Below are positions 25,810-34,604 of a stretch of 64,000 bases of DNA, in pieces. The notes beneath the pieces are model-generated. The model worked only from the letters and a program-made list of their open reading frames with translations. It did not search any database and was not told the DNA's origin. The translations under genes and the position numbers were made by a program. This DNA is from Opitutia bacterium UBA4506. GTDB lineage: Bacteria > Verrucomicrobiota > Verrucomicrobiia > Opitutales > Puniceicoccaceae. The stretch covers positions 30,502 through 94,501 of the forward strand of contig DGMY01000075.1 in assembly GCA_002388665.1 (NCBI GenBank), written 5' to 3'. The first letter of the stretch is position 1; each line of letters begins with the position of its first letter.

Positions 25810-26778
25810 CTAAAAGCGGAACGTCCCGTCCAGGCGAAACCCGATGGATGAATCGACTCCGAATTCATCAAACTTCTTATCGTCTTTGTAGTATTCGAAT
25901 TCACGGTCAAAACGGCTTTCCAAGAAAAACCCGACCTCAAACATCCGACCAAATTTCCGGCTCAACCCGATCCGCGCCTGAAAATACTCTTGAGAGACGA
26001 CCCCCTGCTGCTCGTCGAATCCCTCGAGATCCGTCACCGCAAACACGAAAGTCTCATAGACGACAGAACTGAGGATTTCCCACTCCTTTTTCTCCCCTAA
26101 TTTATAGCCAACGCGGATTCCGTTCAACGTCATGATCGTCAATCGATCCGTCGGCGTCCACCGCAAGGTAACAATCGGGATAACGGTGGTCCCCAGCTGT
26201 GCTTGAAAAATCCCCAAAGCCCCCGCTGATACAATAAACTTTGGATGAAACATGTAGCCGACGCCCGCCGAGAAAGGAACATTCCACCCCTCAAATGGAG
26301 ACGTACCCTTTGCAGACTGCAAGCTCACGCGCGACACGACAAAAGCGCTCCAGCGGTCGCCGATCGGCCGCTCGAAAGTGCTCCCAATCCGAAACGCATT
26401 CACCTCGGTAAAACTACCCGCGTATGGCTCCGCTTTTTCTACATCATAGTTTCTTGCGGTATAGGAGCCCATAATCTGGGTAAAATTATTAAAGGCGGCG
26501 AAACGGTTCCACGAGAACTCAACACCCGCGGATTTCTCCGAGAGCTCCCCATCCTTTCCATCCATTTCCGCATGCGGGAAATAGAGAGCTTCCAGTTTCA
26601 CTGAATAGAACGAACGCGCTGGGGGGCCCGCTGGCTTGTTCGATTTCGCGGCGGAATCGACCTTCGAAAGACCTACATCGAGATTTGATCCTCCGCTACC
26701 CAATTCACCTACACCGAACAGATGAAGAGAACCGGCTAACAGAGCTAAAGTGAGAAGTATGAAGTAACGAGCAACCAC
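25810..26778 (-). CDS. Exported protein, predicted outer-membrane beta-barrel (DUF6268-like)
   Basis: About 322 residues from a GTG at 26778, which gives a clean signal peptide (VARYFILLTLALLAGSLHLFG). A TTG at 26814 would extend it by twelve residues. After a Ser/Gly-rich linker the protein is a run of alternating amphipathic strands and ends in a C-terminal aromatic residue (DGTFRF), the usual outer-membrane insertion signal. The DUF6268 link is from memory of family style and is tentative. It converges on glmM and is divergent from avtA. Substrate or role unknown. Confidence 0.7.
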   Translation of the reverse strand: MVARYFILLTLALLAGSLHLFGVGELGSGGSNLDVGLSKVDSAAKSNKPAGPPARSFYSVKLEALYFPHAEMDGKDGELSEKSAGVEFSWNRFAAFNNFTQIMGSYTARNYDVEKAEPYAGSFTEVNAFRIGSTFERPIGDRWSAFVVSRVSLQSAKGTSPFEGWNVPFSAGVGYMFHPKFIVSAGALGIFQAQLGTTVIPIVTLRWTPTDRLTIMTLNGIRVGYKLGEKKEWEILSSVVYETFVFAVTDLEGFDEQQGVVSQEYFQARIGLSRKFGRMFEVGFFLESRFDREFEYYKDDKKFDEFGVDSSIGFRLDGTFRF

Positions 26779-26887
26779 ACATGACTCGATACCTATTCCC
26801 TCGATTCCCGTCAACTATCCAGCAACAAAATGCAGAAGGCCATTGTCGTTGCCCGCAACGAAAGACCTTTGCCATACTCACGACGTG

Positions 26888-28159
26888 ATGGAAGAAACGC
26901 ACGAGGAAGAAATCCAATTCTCCCCACTGGGCCGCAGAATGGCCAGCGGGAGTGGGATTGAAGACTTAATGGACGACCTCGGTCGTACTCTAGCTCACAG
27001 TGACGGTTCGATCGCCATGCTCGGCGGTGGGAATCCGGCCCCGATCCCCGAAGGGCAAAAACTTTGGCGGGAGCGAATGGCAGCACTTTTATCGGAGGAA
27101 AGTTCCTTTGACCGGATGCTCGGCCACTACGACCCCCACCATGGAAACCGCCGTTTCATCGAGGCTCTGGCAAACCTGTTTAACCGCGAGTACGGTTGGA
27201 ATCTCAAGCCGGAAAACATCGCCATCACCAACGGCGGCCAAACTGCCTTTTTCTTCCTGTTCAATCTCCTCGGAGACCGCGACGGAAAAATTCTCTTTCC
27301 GCTCTCTCCGGAGTACATTGGATATTCCGCCCAAGGAATAGAGCCATCCACACTCCTCTCGATCCCCGGCAGAATCGAGAAACTCGCCGAACCGTTTTTC
27401 CGCTATCGCGTCGACTTCGAGGCACTGCCCACTGAGATGCCCATTCGAGCTGCCTGCGTATCCCGCCCAACAAATCCCACAGGCAACGTCCTCTGCCGAG
27501 CCGACCTTGAACGCCTCCACTCCTATTGTCGGGAGCGCCAAGCACTGTTAATAATCGACAACGCCTACGGGACGCCGTTTCCGAATATGATCTTTCGCGA
27601 AGAGGAACCCTTCTGGCGCGAAGGAGTCGTTCTCACTTACAGCCTGTCCAAGCTCGGGCTTCCCGGCACCCGGACCGGAATTGTGATCGGGCCCGAAACC
27701 GTCTGTCGGGCAGTATCATCGATGACAGCAGTCGTGGGCCTCGCGAACGGGACGATCGGCCAAGCCCTCACACTGCCATTCTTCGAAGACGGCAGCATCA
27801 TCCGATACTGCAAGGAAGTGGTACGCCCCTACTACGAAACTCGTTCGCAGAAGGCTGTCGAAATCATCCGCGAGACCTTCACAGGTATTTCTTACCGCAT
27901 CCACGAACCGGACGGAGCCCTATTCCTATGGCTTTGGTTTCCCGACCTCAAAATCCACAGCCAGGAACTGTACGAAAAGCTGAAGGATGCGGGCGTCCTC
28001 GTCGTCCCCGGTCATCTATTTTTCCACAACCTGAGCGACGAGTGGCCACACGCATCACAATGCATCCGCATCAACTACTCGATGGACATCGAGGCATTCC
28101 CGGAAGCCATGGTTAAAATCGCAAACGTGCTGCGATCACCCGGCGTTTCTGCGAGTTAA
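26888..28159 (+). CDS. avtA: Valine-pyruvate aminotransferase
   Basis: A 423-residue fold-type I PLP enzyme resembling AvtA (transamination between valine/alanine and their keto acids). Features: MLGGGNPAPIPEGQ near the start, GHYDPHHGNRRFIEALANL, ITNGGQTAFFFLFN, CVSRPTNPTGNV, and the PLP lysine in TYSLSKLGLPGTRTG. I use the ATG at 26888 (MEETHEEE). The longer frame from 26843 has no family match. Its stop codon shares a TTAA with the convergent dodecin gene. Confidence 0.88.
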   Translation: MEETHEEEIQFSPLGRRMASGSGIEDLMDDLGRTLAHSDGSIAMLGGGNPAPIPEGQKLWRERMAALLSEESSFDRMLGHYDPHHGNRRFIEALANLFNREYGWNLKPENIAITNGGQTAFFFLFNLLGDRDGKILFPLSPEYIGYSAQGIEPSTLLSIPGRIEKLAEPFFRYRVDFEALPTEMPIRAACVSRPTNPTGNVLCRADLERLHSYCRERQALLIIDNAYGTPFPNMIFREEEPFWREGVVLTYSLSKLGLPGTRTGIVIGPETVCRAVSSMTAVVGLANGTIGQALTLPFFEDGSIIRYCKEVVRPYYETRSQKAVEIIRETFTGISYRIHEPDGALFLWLWFPDLKIHSQELYEKLKDAGVLVVPGHLFFHNLSDEWPHASQCIRINYSMDIEAFPEAMVKIANVLRSPGVSAS

Positions 28160-28362
28160 TCCTCGAGAGTGAAACCAATTTTGATGGTCACCTGCCAGTG
28201 GGCAATCTTCTGATCGTCAATATGCCCCCGGGTTTCGACGACCTCGAACCAACGCATGTTTCGGATGCTCTCACCTGCTTTGGCAACTGCGTTCTCAATC
28301 GCATCCTGTTGGGATACAGAGGATGAACCGGTAATTTCGACTTTTTTGTAGGTATGATCCAT
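28156..28362 (-). CDS. Dodecin
   Basis: A 68-residue flavin-storage protein that forms hollow dodecamers binding riboflavin or FMN. The family pattern is complete: YKKVEITGSSSVSQQDAIENAVAKA, then MRWFEVVETRG with the flavin-stacking Trp, and HWQVTIKIGFTLED. The start is the ATG at 28362; the longer frame to 28521 would add 53 residues unlike any dodecin. It is a small monocistronic gene convergent with avtA. Confidence 0.93.
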   Translation of the reverse strand: MDHTYKKVEITGSSSVSQQDAIENAVAKAGESIRNMRWFEVVETRGHIDDQKIAHWQVTIKIGFTLED

Positions 28363-28550
28363 GAAGAAGAGAATACGGAGCATCGCATCACATGCAAGAG
28401 TTCGCCGGGTAAGGAAGGATCCTCCCAAAGTCGGATGCTGTTTTGGAAACACTCGTAAAATTGTAGGATGCCCGATTCTCGTATTGTCAGCCAAGAGAAT
28501 CGCCATAGAATTGCGAGCCAACCGATTTAACCAATATCGGTTCCACTGCC

Positions 28551-30035
28551 ATGCAATCGCCGTTTAAGCAAATCCCCACCCTTGCTGTCTGGGAGCCAAT
28601 CCATCCTGACGACTGGGGCCCCGAAGAAGCCCGACACTTTCTTGAACGAGTAGGATTCGCGGCCACTCCGGAGTACTTGGAGGAGGCTACCGACCTGGGA
28701 GCGACCGGATGTTGCGATCGATTTTTCCCGGAAGTGCCATTCACGGAACCCGAGTGGATTACAAACAAATCGGCGGAGATTACCGTGCTGCGCAAAGAAG
28801 CCCGACAAGAGAAGGACCGGGAGGAGCGCAGAAAGATAAATCGTAAGCGAGACCAAGTCCGGCGGGAGGCGGTCATGGAACTCGAGCACGAGTGGCTCCT
28901 GCGCGCATCCAACCCGGAAGCCGCCTTTCGGGCGAAATGGGAGCTATTTCTATCCGACGTCTGGGTGGTGGGGAAACGAACCGTCCGCGAGCCCGAACAA
29001 CTCGGTTCCTACTGGGCCACCCTGGCCAACCAGTCCGACGTCTCGTACCCGGACTTCTGCAAGGCCTTCAGCCGCGAGCCCGCGATGGTTCGCTACCTCG
29101 ACTTAAACCGTAGCTCCAAAAAGAAGCCAAACGAGAATTTCGCCCGCGAGCTGATGGAACTGTTCACTCTGGGCGAAGGGAACTATTCGGAGATAGACAT
29201 CAAGCAAGCGGCCCGAGCATTCACCGGACGACGACTCAACGACAACGAGTACCGATTTGTCGAACGATACTACGACGACGGGTACAAGACCGTCTTCTCC
29301 CGAAATGGTCGATGGACCGGGGACCAAGTCATTGACATCATCTTTCTCCAGCCAGCCTCCCGCACCTACCTTCCGTCCGAGGCGATCCGCTTTTATCTGA
29401 CGAACCAACCTATTCCAGACGAGCGCATGCAATTGCTAGGAGACCTCTGGGCGGAGGAAAATTTCCAGCTCGACGCGCTCCGGCGCAGACTGTTCTCCAG
29501 CCGTGGCTTCTACGCTCAAGACTTCCGGGGCACCCGGATAAAGAGCCCCCTCGAATTTTATCTTGGCACCCTGCAGCGATTCGGAATCCAACCACCTCCA
29601 TTGCCTCAGCGGACGACACGCAACCTTCGCGACATGGGGCAGGAGCTGTTCGAACCTCCCAATGTACGGGGTTGGGTGGGGAATGAAGCTTGGATCAACG
29701 CCGGCAAACTCGCAGCCAGGCGGCAAACCGCAGACATGATATTTGAGCCTATTCCCATGAAAAAGCTCAATGCGGACGACAGATACCGGGTCGAGAGAGA
29801 CGAAGCCCGTCCAAACGCCAGACCCTTTTACGTCAACCAGGAGCTCCTGCTCGAGCAGACGGGAACAACCCCCGATGAAGTGATCGATTTCGTGGCAAAC
29901 TATTTGCTCTCCATTCCACCGAGCCCCGAGTTCATTGAACAGGTCAGCGCCTACCTCGAAAGCAATCCCTCTCCCGAAAAGATCGAAACACTCGTCCTCT
30001 CGGTGATTCAGTCTCCTCAATATCAAATCAACTGA
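28551..30035 (+). CDS. DUF1800 family protein
   Basis: A 494-residue protein of the large DUF1800 family found mostly in Planctomycetes, Verrucomicrobia and Bacteroidetes. Recognisable parts: HFLERVGFAATPEYLEEATD, FRAKWELFLSDVWVVG, NENFARELMELFTLGEGNYSE with IKQAARAFTGRRL, and FEPPNVRGWVGNEAWINAG. Residues 82-115 are highly charged and helical. No signal peptide is obvious. It is followed nine bases later by the DUF1501 gene, and the two families almost always occur together. Biochemical function is unknown. Confidence 0.88.
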   Translation: MQSPFKQIPTLAVWEPIHPDDWGPEEARHFLERVGFAATPEYLEEATDLGATGCCDRFFPEVPFTEPEWITNKSAEITVLRKEARQEKDREERRKINRKRDQVRREAVMELEHEWLLRASNPEAAFRAKWELFLSDVWVVGKRTVREPEQLGSYWATLANQSDVSYPDFCKAFSREPAMVRYLDLNRSSKKKPNENFARELMELFTLGEGNYSEIDIKQAARAFTGRRLNDNEYRFVERYYDDGYKTVFSRNGRWTGDQVIDIIFLQPASRTYLPSEAIRFYLTNQPIPDERMQLLGDLWAEENFQLDALRRRLFSSRGFYAQDFRGTRIKSPLEFYLGTLQRFGIQPPPLPQRTTRNLRDMGQELFEPPNVRGWVGNEAWINAGKLAARRQTADMIFEPIPMKKLNADDRYRVERDEARPNARPFYVNQELLLEQTGTTPDEVIDFVANYLLSIPPSPEFIEQVSAYLESNPSPEKIETLVLSVIQSPQYQIN

Positions 30036-30043
30036 ATACGATC

Positions 30044-31297
30044 ATGATGGACGAACACTTCCTCCCCCGAACGACCCGCCGTGAGTTCCTCAGAACCAGT
30101 GGGAAAGCTCTCGGATTTCTAGCACTGAGCCAAGTCGCACCATCATTCGTCACCCGGGCTGCGGCGACGGGCAGTCCCCGGCCGGATAAAGACTCCCCGA
30201 TTCTCGTTCTGGTACAATTGGCAGGGGGCAATGATGGTCTCAACACCGTCATCCCCTATCAAGATGACCGTTACTATAATCTTCGACCGACTCTCGGTAT
30301 CCCCCAAAGCAAAGTACTACCGATCAATGACTTGGTAGGACTCCATCCCTCCTGCAACGAGCTCCACCGACTGCTCTCTGACGGGAAGCTATCGGTTATC
30401 CAAAATGTGGGGTATCCCAATCCCAACCGCAGCCACTTCCGCTCGATGGAGATTTGGGAAACTGCCACGGACTCCGACCGAAGCAGCCAAACTGGTTGGG
30501 TCTCGCGTTTTTTTGATAATGCCTGCGCAGGCGACCCCTCTTTGGACCCGAAGGGAATCTACCTTACGAGCCAGCCCCCACAAATCTACGACACCGATAA
30601 ATTTCTGAATGTCTACGGTGCATCAGGACGTGTCTCTGGGAAAAAAGGAGGCAATCGCGACCTCCTCAAAAGTTTTGCCACTGCCAGTGGGGACGACGCC
30701 CCCGAACCCGCTCACTTTCTCAGCCACACCTACCTCGATGCGCTGGCGATGGACGAGAGAATCGGAAAGATTCTCGGACGGAATCGATCGGAAGTCTCCT
30801 ATCCCAACACCCGGCTTTCCAGGTCGCTCGACAACGTCGCTCGGATGATCCGCGGCGGACTGGATACCCGCGTCTACTTCGTGTCTCTTGGAGGATTTGA
30901 CACCCACAGCAACCAAGCTGGGCGCCAGGCCCAACTTCTCGAGGAATTGTCCGGGGCGCTGAATGCCTTCCAGCAAGACTTGGAGTCCAGCGGACTGGAC
31001 GATCAAGTCGTCACCATGACCTTTTCCGAGTTTGGCAGGCGCCCCATGGAAAACGAAAGTCGAGGGACGGACCACGGCACCGCCGCACCCCTCTTCGTGA
31101 TGGGAAGCGGAATTCAGGATTCGGTCATAGGTTCAGCGCCTCACCTCGAAGTCCCGAAGAACGGCGATCTCAAGCACGAAATCGATTTCCGCAGCGTCTA
31201 CGCAAGCGTCCTCGAAGATTGGCTACAGTGCCCCTCTGAACCGATCTTGGGCGCAGAATTCGAGCGCCTGCCCATCGTGAGCAGACAAACTGGATAG
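30044..31297 (+). CDS. DUF1501 family protein with Tat signal
   Basis: A 417-residue exported protein. The N-terminus carries a twin-arginine signal (TTRREFLRTSG followed by a hydrophobic stretch ending at about 38). The rest is a DUF1501 (sulfatase/alkaline-phosphatase-like) domain: LVQLAGGNDGLNTVIP, NPNRSHFRSMEIWETA, YFVSLGGFDTHSNQ, MTFSEFGRRPMENESRGTDH and GTAAPLFVMG. The metal-like Asp/His residues are conserved. It forms a two-gene unit with the DUF1800 gene. Tat export suggests folding with a bound metal; substrate unknown. Confidence 0.88.
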   Translation: MMDEHFLPRTTRREFLRTSGKALGFLALSQVAPSFVTRAAATGSPRPDKDSPILVLVQLAGGNDGLNTVIPYQDDRYYNLRPTLGIPQSKVLPINDLVGLHPSCNELHRLLSDGKLSVIQNVGYPNPNRSHFRSMEIWETATDSDRSSQTGWVSRFFDNACAGDPSLDPKGIYLTSQPPQIYDTDKFLNVYGASGRVSGKKGGNRDLLKSFATASGDDAPEPAHFLSHTYLDALAMDERIGKILGRNRSEVSYPNTRLSRSLDNVARMIRGGLDTRVYFVSLGGFDTHSNQAGRQAQLLEELSGALNAFQQDLESSGLDDQVVTMTFSEFGRRPMENESRGTDHGTAAPLFVMGSGIQDSVIGSAPHLEVPKNGDLKHEIDFRSVYASVLEDWLQCPSEPILGAEFERLPIVSRQTG

Positions 31298-31299
31298 AA

Positions 31300-31336
31300 C
31301 CCCATCGGAGGGGAAATTCTCAACAGGTGAGACCTG
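31300..31336. other. Two small hairpins between convergent genes
   Basis: CCCC/GGGG (31300-31313) and CAGGT/ACCTG (31324-31336) lie between the DUF1501 stop and the stop of the convergent barrel gene. Neither has a T-run. They are a possible shared transcript end. Confidence 0.3.
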
Positions 31337-31342
31337 CCTCGA

Positions 31343-31867
31343 TCAAAAGAAGTAGGTAACGCCCAGAGTGAACCCGTTCCCGCTAAAGTCGATATCCTGC
31401 CCTTTCACGTAGCCACCACCAGATTTGTTGACCTCGGCCTCGAGGGACTGGTATCGCCATTCGAAAAACAGGCGCATGTCACCGAGAGTTGCCTCGATAC
31501 CTGCTGTACCAAAATAACCGGCTTCGTCATCGAGAGAAAAACCCTTCTCACCGGAGAACTGGTAATAGCCTCCCCCGACACCGGCAAAAAACGAGACGAT
31601 CGGAATCGGCACCCGGAACATCAGGGAAACCTCCATCGGGATCATATCCACCGAAGGATCGCTGAACGTGAAATAACCCACCCGGGCATCCGCCCCAAGA
31701 AATCCTAAAAACTGCCCGCGAAGGATGACACCACCGCCATATCCCTTATCGAGATCTTTCGGCTTCAGGTAAGACCCGTAAGCACCCGCTTCAAGCCCTA
31801 GCACTTGCGCGTGAGACGAGACGAGAGATGCGAGGAGCAGGCCGAATAGGAAAAGGAATTTCTTCAT
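31343..31867 (-). CDS. Small outer-membrane beta-barrel protein
   Basis: A 174-residue exported protein with a clear signal peptide (MKKFLFLFGLLLASLVSSHA, cleavage after A-x-A-like SHA). The mature part reads as an eight-strand barrel rich in Gly and aromatic residues (AGVGGGYYQFSG, RLFFEWRYQSLEAE) and ends in TLGVTYFF, a typical C-terminal aromatic sorting signal. It resembles the OmpW/porin-family small barrels. No binding site or partner is suggested. It is downstream of the mechanosensitive channel gene on the same strand, 88 bp away. Confidence 0.75.
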   Translation of the reverse strand: MKKFLFLFGLLLASLVSSHAQVLGLEAGAYGSYLKPKDLDKGYGGGVILRGQFLGFLGADARVGYFTFSDPSVDMIPMEVSLMFRVPIPIVSFFAGVGGGYYQFSGEKGFSLDDEAGYFGTAGIEATLGDMRLFFEWRYQSLEAEVNKSGGGYVKGQDIDFSGNGFTLGVTYFF

Positions 31868-31955
31868 GAGTGACTAAAAAAAGATGAAGCTTACCCAGTG
31901 GCAACCGCAAAGAGAATCCTCCAACCGGCAAACGCACCCAACCCGCCTCGAACGA

Positions 31956-33314
31956 CTACTGGGTTTCCAACGCCGAATTGGAATTGCGGGCGGCGATCTC
32001 GACAATCCCGCGCTCGATATCCCCACCACTGGGTCCCTGATAGACGGCTAACCCAAATCGCGGAAGAGCGGCGAGATAGTGATCAAAAATATCGGCCTGA
32101 ATGGACTCATAGCGAACCCAGTTCGTCGTCCCTGTAAAGATATACACCTCAATGGGAAGGCCCTTATCCGTGGGCTCCAACTGCCGAAACAGGAACGTCA
32201 TATCCTTTCGAATACGGTCATCGTTGAGAAGATAGGCCTCACAATAGGCCCGAAAACACCCGACATTGGTCAGTCGTCGGCCATTGATCGGCATCTCCTC
32301 ATTGACGTCATGCTTATCGTTCCACTCTTTTACTTCCTTTAAACGACTATCCAGGTAGGGGCGCAGACACTGGATCTTATTCAATTCGGCGAGCAGATCA
32401 TCGTCCACGAATCGAATGGTGCGCATATCAATGCAAATCGACCGCTTGATGCGTCGACCGCCTGACTCCGACATCCCCCGCCAGTTGATGAACGACTTGG
32501 CGATCAAGTCGTAGGCGGGGATACTCGTGATGGTTTTATCGAAATTTTGGACCTTAACCGTCGTAAGCGACACATCCAGAACATCGCCATTTGCATTGTT
32601 TGACGGCATTTCGATCCAATCTCCCGGTCTCACCATATTATTCACCGAAAGCTGGATACCCGCGACGAACCCGAGGATCGCATCGCGAAAAATAAGCATC
32701 AGGACGGCGGTCAGGGCACCGAGGCCAGACAGTATATATACCGGAGTCTTGCCGAAGAGTACCGAAATGATGAAAACGAGGCCGACCAAATTTGCGATCA
32801 ACTTGGCGGCTTGGATAAATCCTTTCAGCGGAATATTCTTGGCCTTGGGGGAACTGATCGAGATGCGAAAGATCGCGTTCAAGACCCCGTCGAGCACGAA
32901 GAGTGTGATCAGGATGAGATAGATACTCACCCCCGAGGAGATCACGCTCACGACCTTCGGATCTTTGAACAAAAAAGGAGTCGAGAAATGGACGACAAAC
33001 GCGGGGAGAACATGGGAGATCCGGGTGATCGCACCCGACTCAACAAAGACATCGTCTCTCTTGGTCTTCGTTCGTTGGATCAACGAACGAATAACTTTCA
33101 CGATCACATTCTTGCCGATCCAATTGACCAAAATACAGACAGCAATCAACCCCAGCACCTTGGCGATCAGCAAGAGGAGGTGAACCACCTCACCGTCCAA
33201 CGGAACGAACGGGAAATTCTCCTCACCTGTCGCCGTTGCAGCGGACGCCAAAGGCAATAGGAGCGAACCGAGGAGGCTTTCGAAACTCCCCGCCAAAGAA
33301 TCGATTCCGATCAT
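31956..33314 (-). CDS. MscS-family mechanosensitive ion channel (YbdG-like)
   Basis: A 452-residue inner-membrane protein. Hydrophobic segments lie at about 48-70, 102-118, 130-150, 168-185 and 190-215, the last being the pore helix (SGLGALTAVLMLIFRDAILGFVAGIQLSVNNMVRPGDWIEM). After it comes the MscS beta domain and a long cytoplasmic C-terminus with GRRIKRSICID and NVGCFRAYCEAYLL. This C-terminal block is characteristic of the YbdG/MscM type. The gene starts 3 bp after the EpsI-like gene, so both are probably translated from one mRNA. Confidence 0.87.
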   Translation of the reverse strand: MIGIDSLAGSFESLLGSLLLPLASAATATGEENFPFVPLDGEVVHLLLLIAKVLGLIAVCILVNWIGKNVIVKVIRSLIQRTKTKRDDVFVESGAITRISHVLPAFVVHFSTPFLFKDPKVVSVISSGVSIYLILITLFVLDGVLNAIFRISISSPKAKNIPLKGFIQAAKLIANLVGLVFIISVLFGKTPVYILSGLGALTAVLMLIFRDAILGFVAGIQLSVNNMVRPGDWIEMPSNNANGDVLDVSLTTVKVQNFDKTITSIPAYDLIAKSFINWRGMSESGGRRIKRSICIDMRTIRFVDDDLLAELNKIQCLRPYLDSRLKEVKEWNDKHDVNEEMPINGRRLTNVGCFRAYCEAYLLNDDRIRKDMTFLFRQLEPTDKGLPIEVYIFTGTTNWVRYESIQADIFDHYLAALPRFGLAVYQGPSGGDIERGIVEIAARNSNSALETQ

Positions 33315-33317
33315 CGC

Positions 33318-34034
33318 TTAGGAGGAGGCGTTTAAGTCTTCTTCCCGGACGGTAAGCCCTAGCTCTGAGACATCACTCAGGACCTCTTGGAACTGCTGAT
33401 TCTGCCACAACTGATCGAAAGGAATATTTGTGTTAAACCGGATGAAATACTGCTCGCCTGTTCCCAACACCTTCGAGCGCATAAAATCGCGAACATAGGC
33501 ATAGGGAGTGGGGAAAGAGTTGGAGCGATTTCCGTACTGGTAGGCATCTCCACCGACCAAATGCCAGTAGTAGACATATTGCTCGTTTCCTTTGATCTCA
33601 AATGCACGCCATTCGGCGGGCAACAAAGGCTCCTCGCCGGACTGATTCTCGACACGGTGCTCCATATCAGTAATTTCCCAACCATTCTTGGTCCAGCAGC
33701 GATCGGGGGTATGCGCCGAGACATCCACGATCGAGGCCTTTCCAGCGGGCCAATAGGCGACGTACACCTCAAAAAATTCCTTCCCCCCGTTCCGCGAATA
33801 GTTGCGGTAGACGAAGTCATCCAAATTGAGAATTGCAGCCGCGCGACTTTCGACCGATTCGGTTTCCCCCAACTTCTTGTCGACCACCTCCCAACCGGTG
33901 AGCTGGTCAGGGACAAAATTGGCGACATGCTCCCCTTTCCCCTCCTCGGCCTCGACGGTAAAGGGATTGTAGAAATTAAAAACGAGCAGCATCAGAAGTA
34001 CCGCTAGACCGAGAAATGGGAAAATTTTCTTCAT
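33318..34034 (-). CDS. Exosortase-associated EpsI family protein
   Basis: A 238-residue protein with an N-terminal membrane anchor (FLGLAVLLMLLVFNFYNPF) and a periplasmic EpsI-type domain. Supporting features are LTGWEVVDKKLGETE, FVYRNYSRNGGKEFFEVYVAYW, and the HTPDRCWTKNGWEI block with the conserved His and Cys. EpsI domains accompany exosortases, which process PEP-CTERM-type proteins and link to exopolysaccharide export. Here it stands alone: no exosortase gene is in the window. It is coupled to the downstream channel gene. Confidence 0.8.
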   Translation of the reverse strand: MKKIFPFLGLAVLLMLLVFNFYNPFTVEAEEGKGEHVANFVPDQLTGWEVVDKKLGETESVESRAAAILNLDDFVYRNYSRNGGKEFFEVYVAYWPAGKASIVDVSAHTPDRCWTKNGWEITDMEHRVENQSGEEPLLPAEWRAFEIKGNEQYVYYWHLVGGDAYQYGNRSNSFPTPYAYVRDFMRSKVLGTGEQYFIRFNTNIPFDQLWQNQQFQEVLSDVSELGLTVREEDLNASS

Positions 34035-34111
34035 AAGACAAAAGGACAGACTGAGTCGGGTGCGAAAAACGTTTACGTATGGGGAGATGTGGATAAGAAG
34101 TTATCTATAGT

Positions 34112-34570
34112 ATGAAAGTACCTGCGATTTTTGCCATTTTTCTTTTCATTTTTTTGGCTGGCTGCTCGACGACACCTACACCGTCGACCAACACCACAGA
34201 CACGTCGAACCTGATCCATCCCGCGGCGACGATTTACGGGAACAAAGTCATCCACCTCAACGTGCCCGACCGCCTGACCCGACTTCAAATGCAGCAAGCG
34301 ATCCTCAATGCTGCGCTTTCTGAGGGTTGGATCACCGTCAGCACCGGCCAGGACGGAGACAGCGGCGTCATCCAACTTTCCAAGAAGAGTATTTTTTCGG
34401 AGTCCAACTTCACCTTCCTTTATCAACCGACGACTATCGACGGCTACTCCAACTCTTACACTGTTGACGTAACGGGCAAACCGACCCGGCGGTACACTCC
34501 GCCGATCAACATCGACAAGATCCGGAAGCAGATAAAAATCAATCTTGAGAAGGAAATGGCTGGCTTCTAG
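34112..34570 (+). CDS. Predicted lipoprotein
   Basis: A 152-residue protein with a lipoprotein signal (hydrophobic MKVPAIFAIFLFIFLAGC, lipobox LAGC, Cys18). After a Thr/Ser/Pro linker there is a compact domain with LNVPDRLTRLQMQQAILNAALSEGWITVS, which looks like an alpha/beta fold, and a final basic/acidic helix (IDKIRKQIKINLEKE). No family recognised with confidence. It is divergent from the EpsI gene across 77 bp and converges on polX. Confidence 0.75.
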   Translation: MKVPAIFAIFLFIFLAGCSTTPTPSTNTTDTSNLIHPAATIYGNKVIHLNVPDRLTRLQMQQAILNAALSEGWITVSTGQDGDSGVIQLSKKSIFSESNFTFLYQPTTIDGYSNSYTVDVTGKPTRRYTPPINIDKIRKQIKINLEKEMAGF

Positions 34571-34604
34571 TCGGCTCAACTCTCGAGACCAGCTCGGAGG
34601 TAGA

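Noticed and set aside
34073..34579. 168-residue frame antisense to the lipoprotein gene
   Set aside because: The + strand frame has a clear lipobox signal and a plausible domain; the antisense frame is Arg-rich and featureless.
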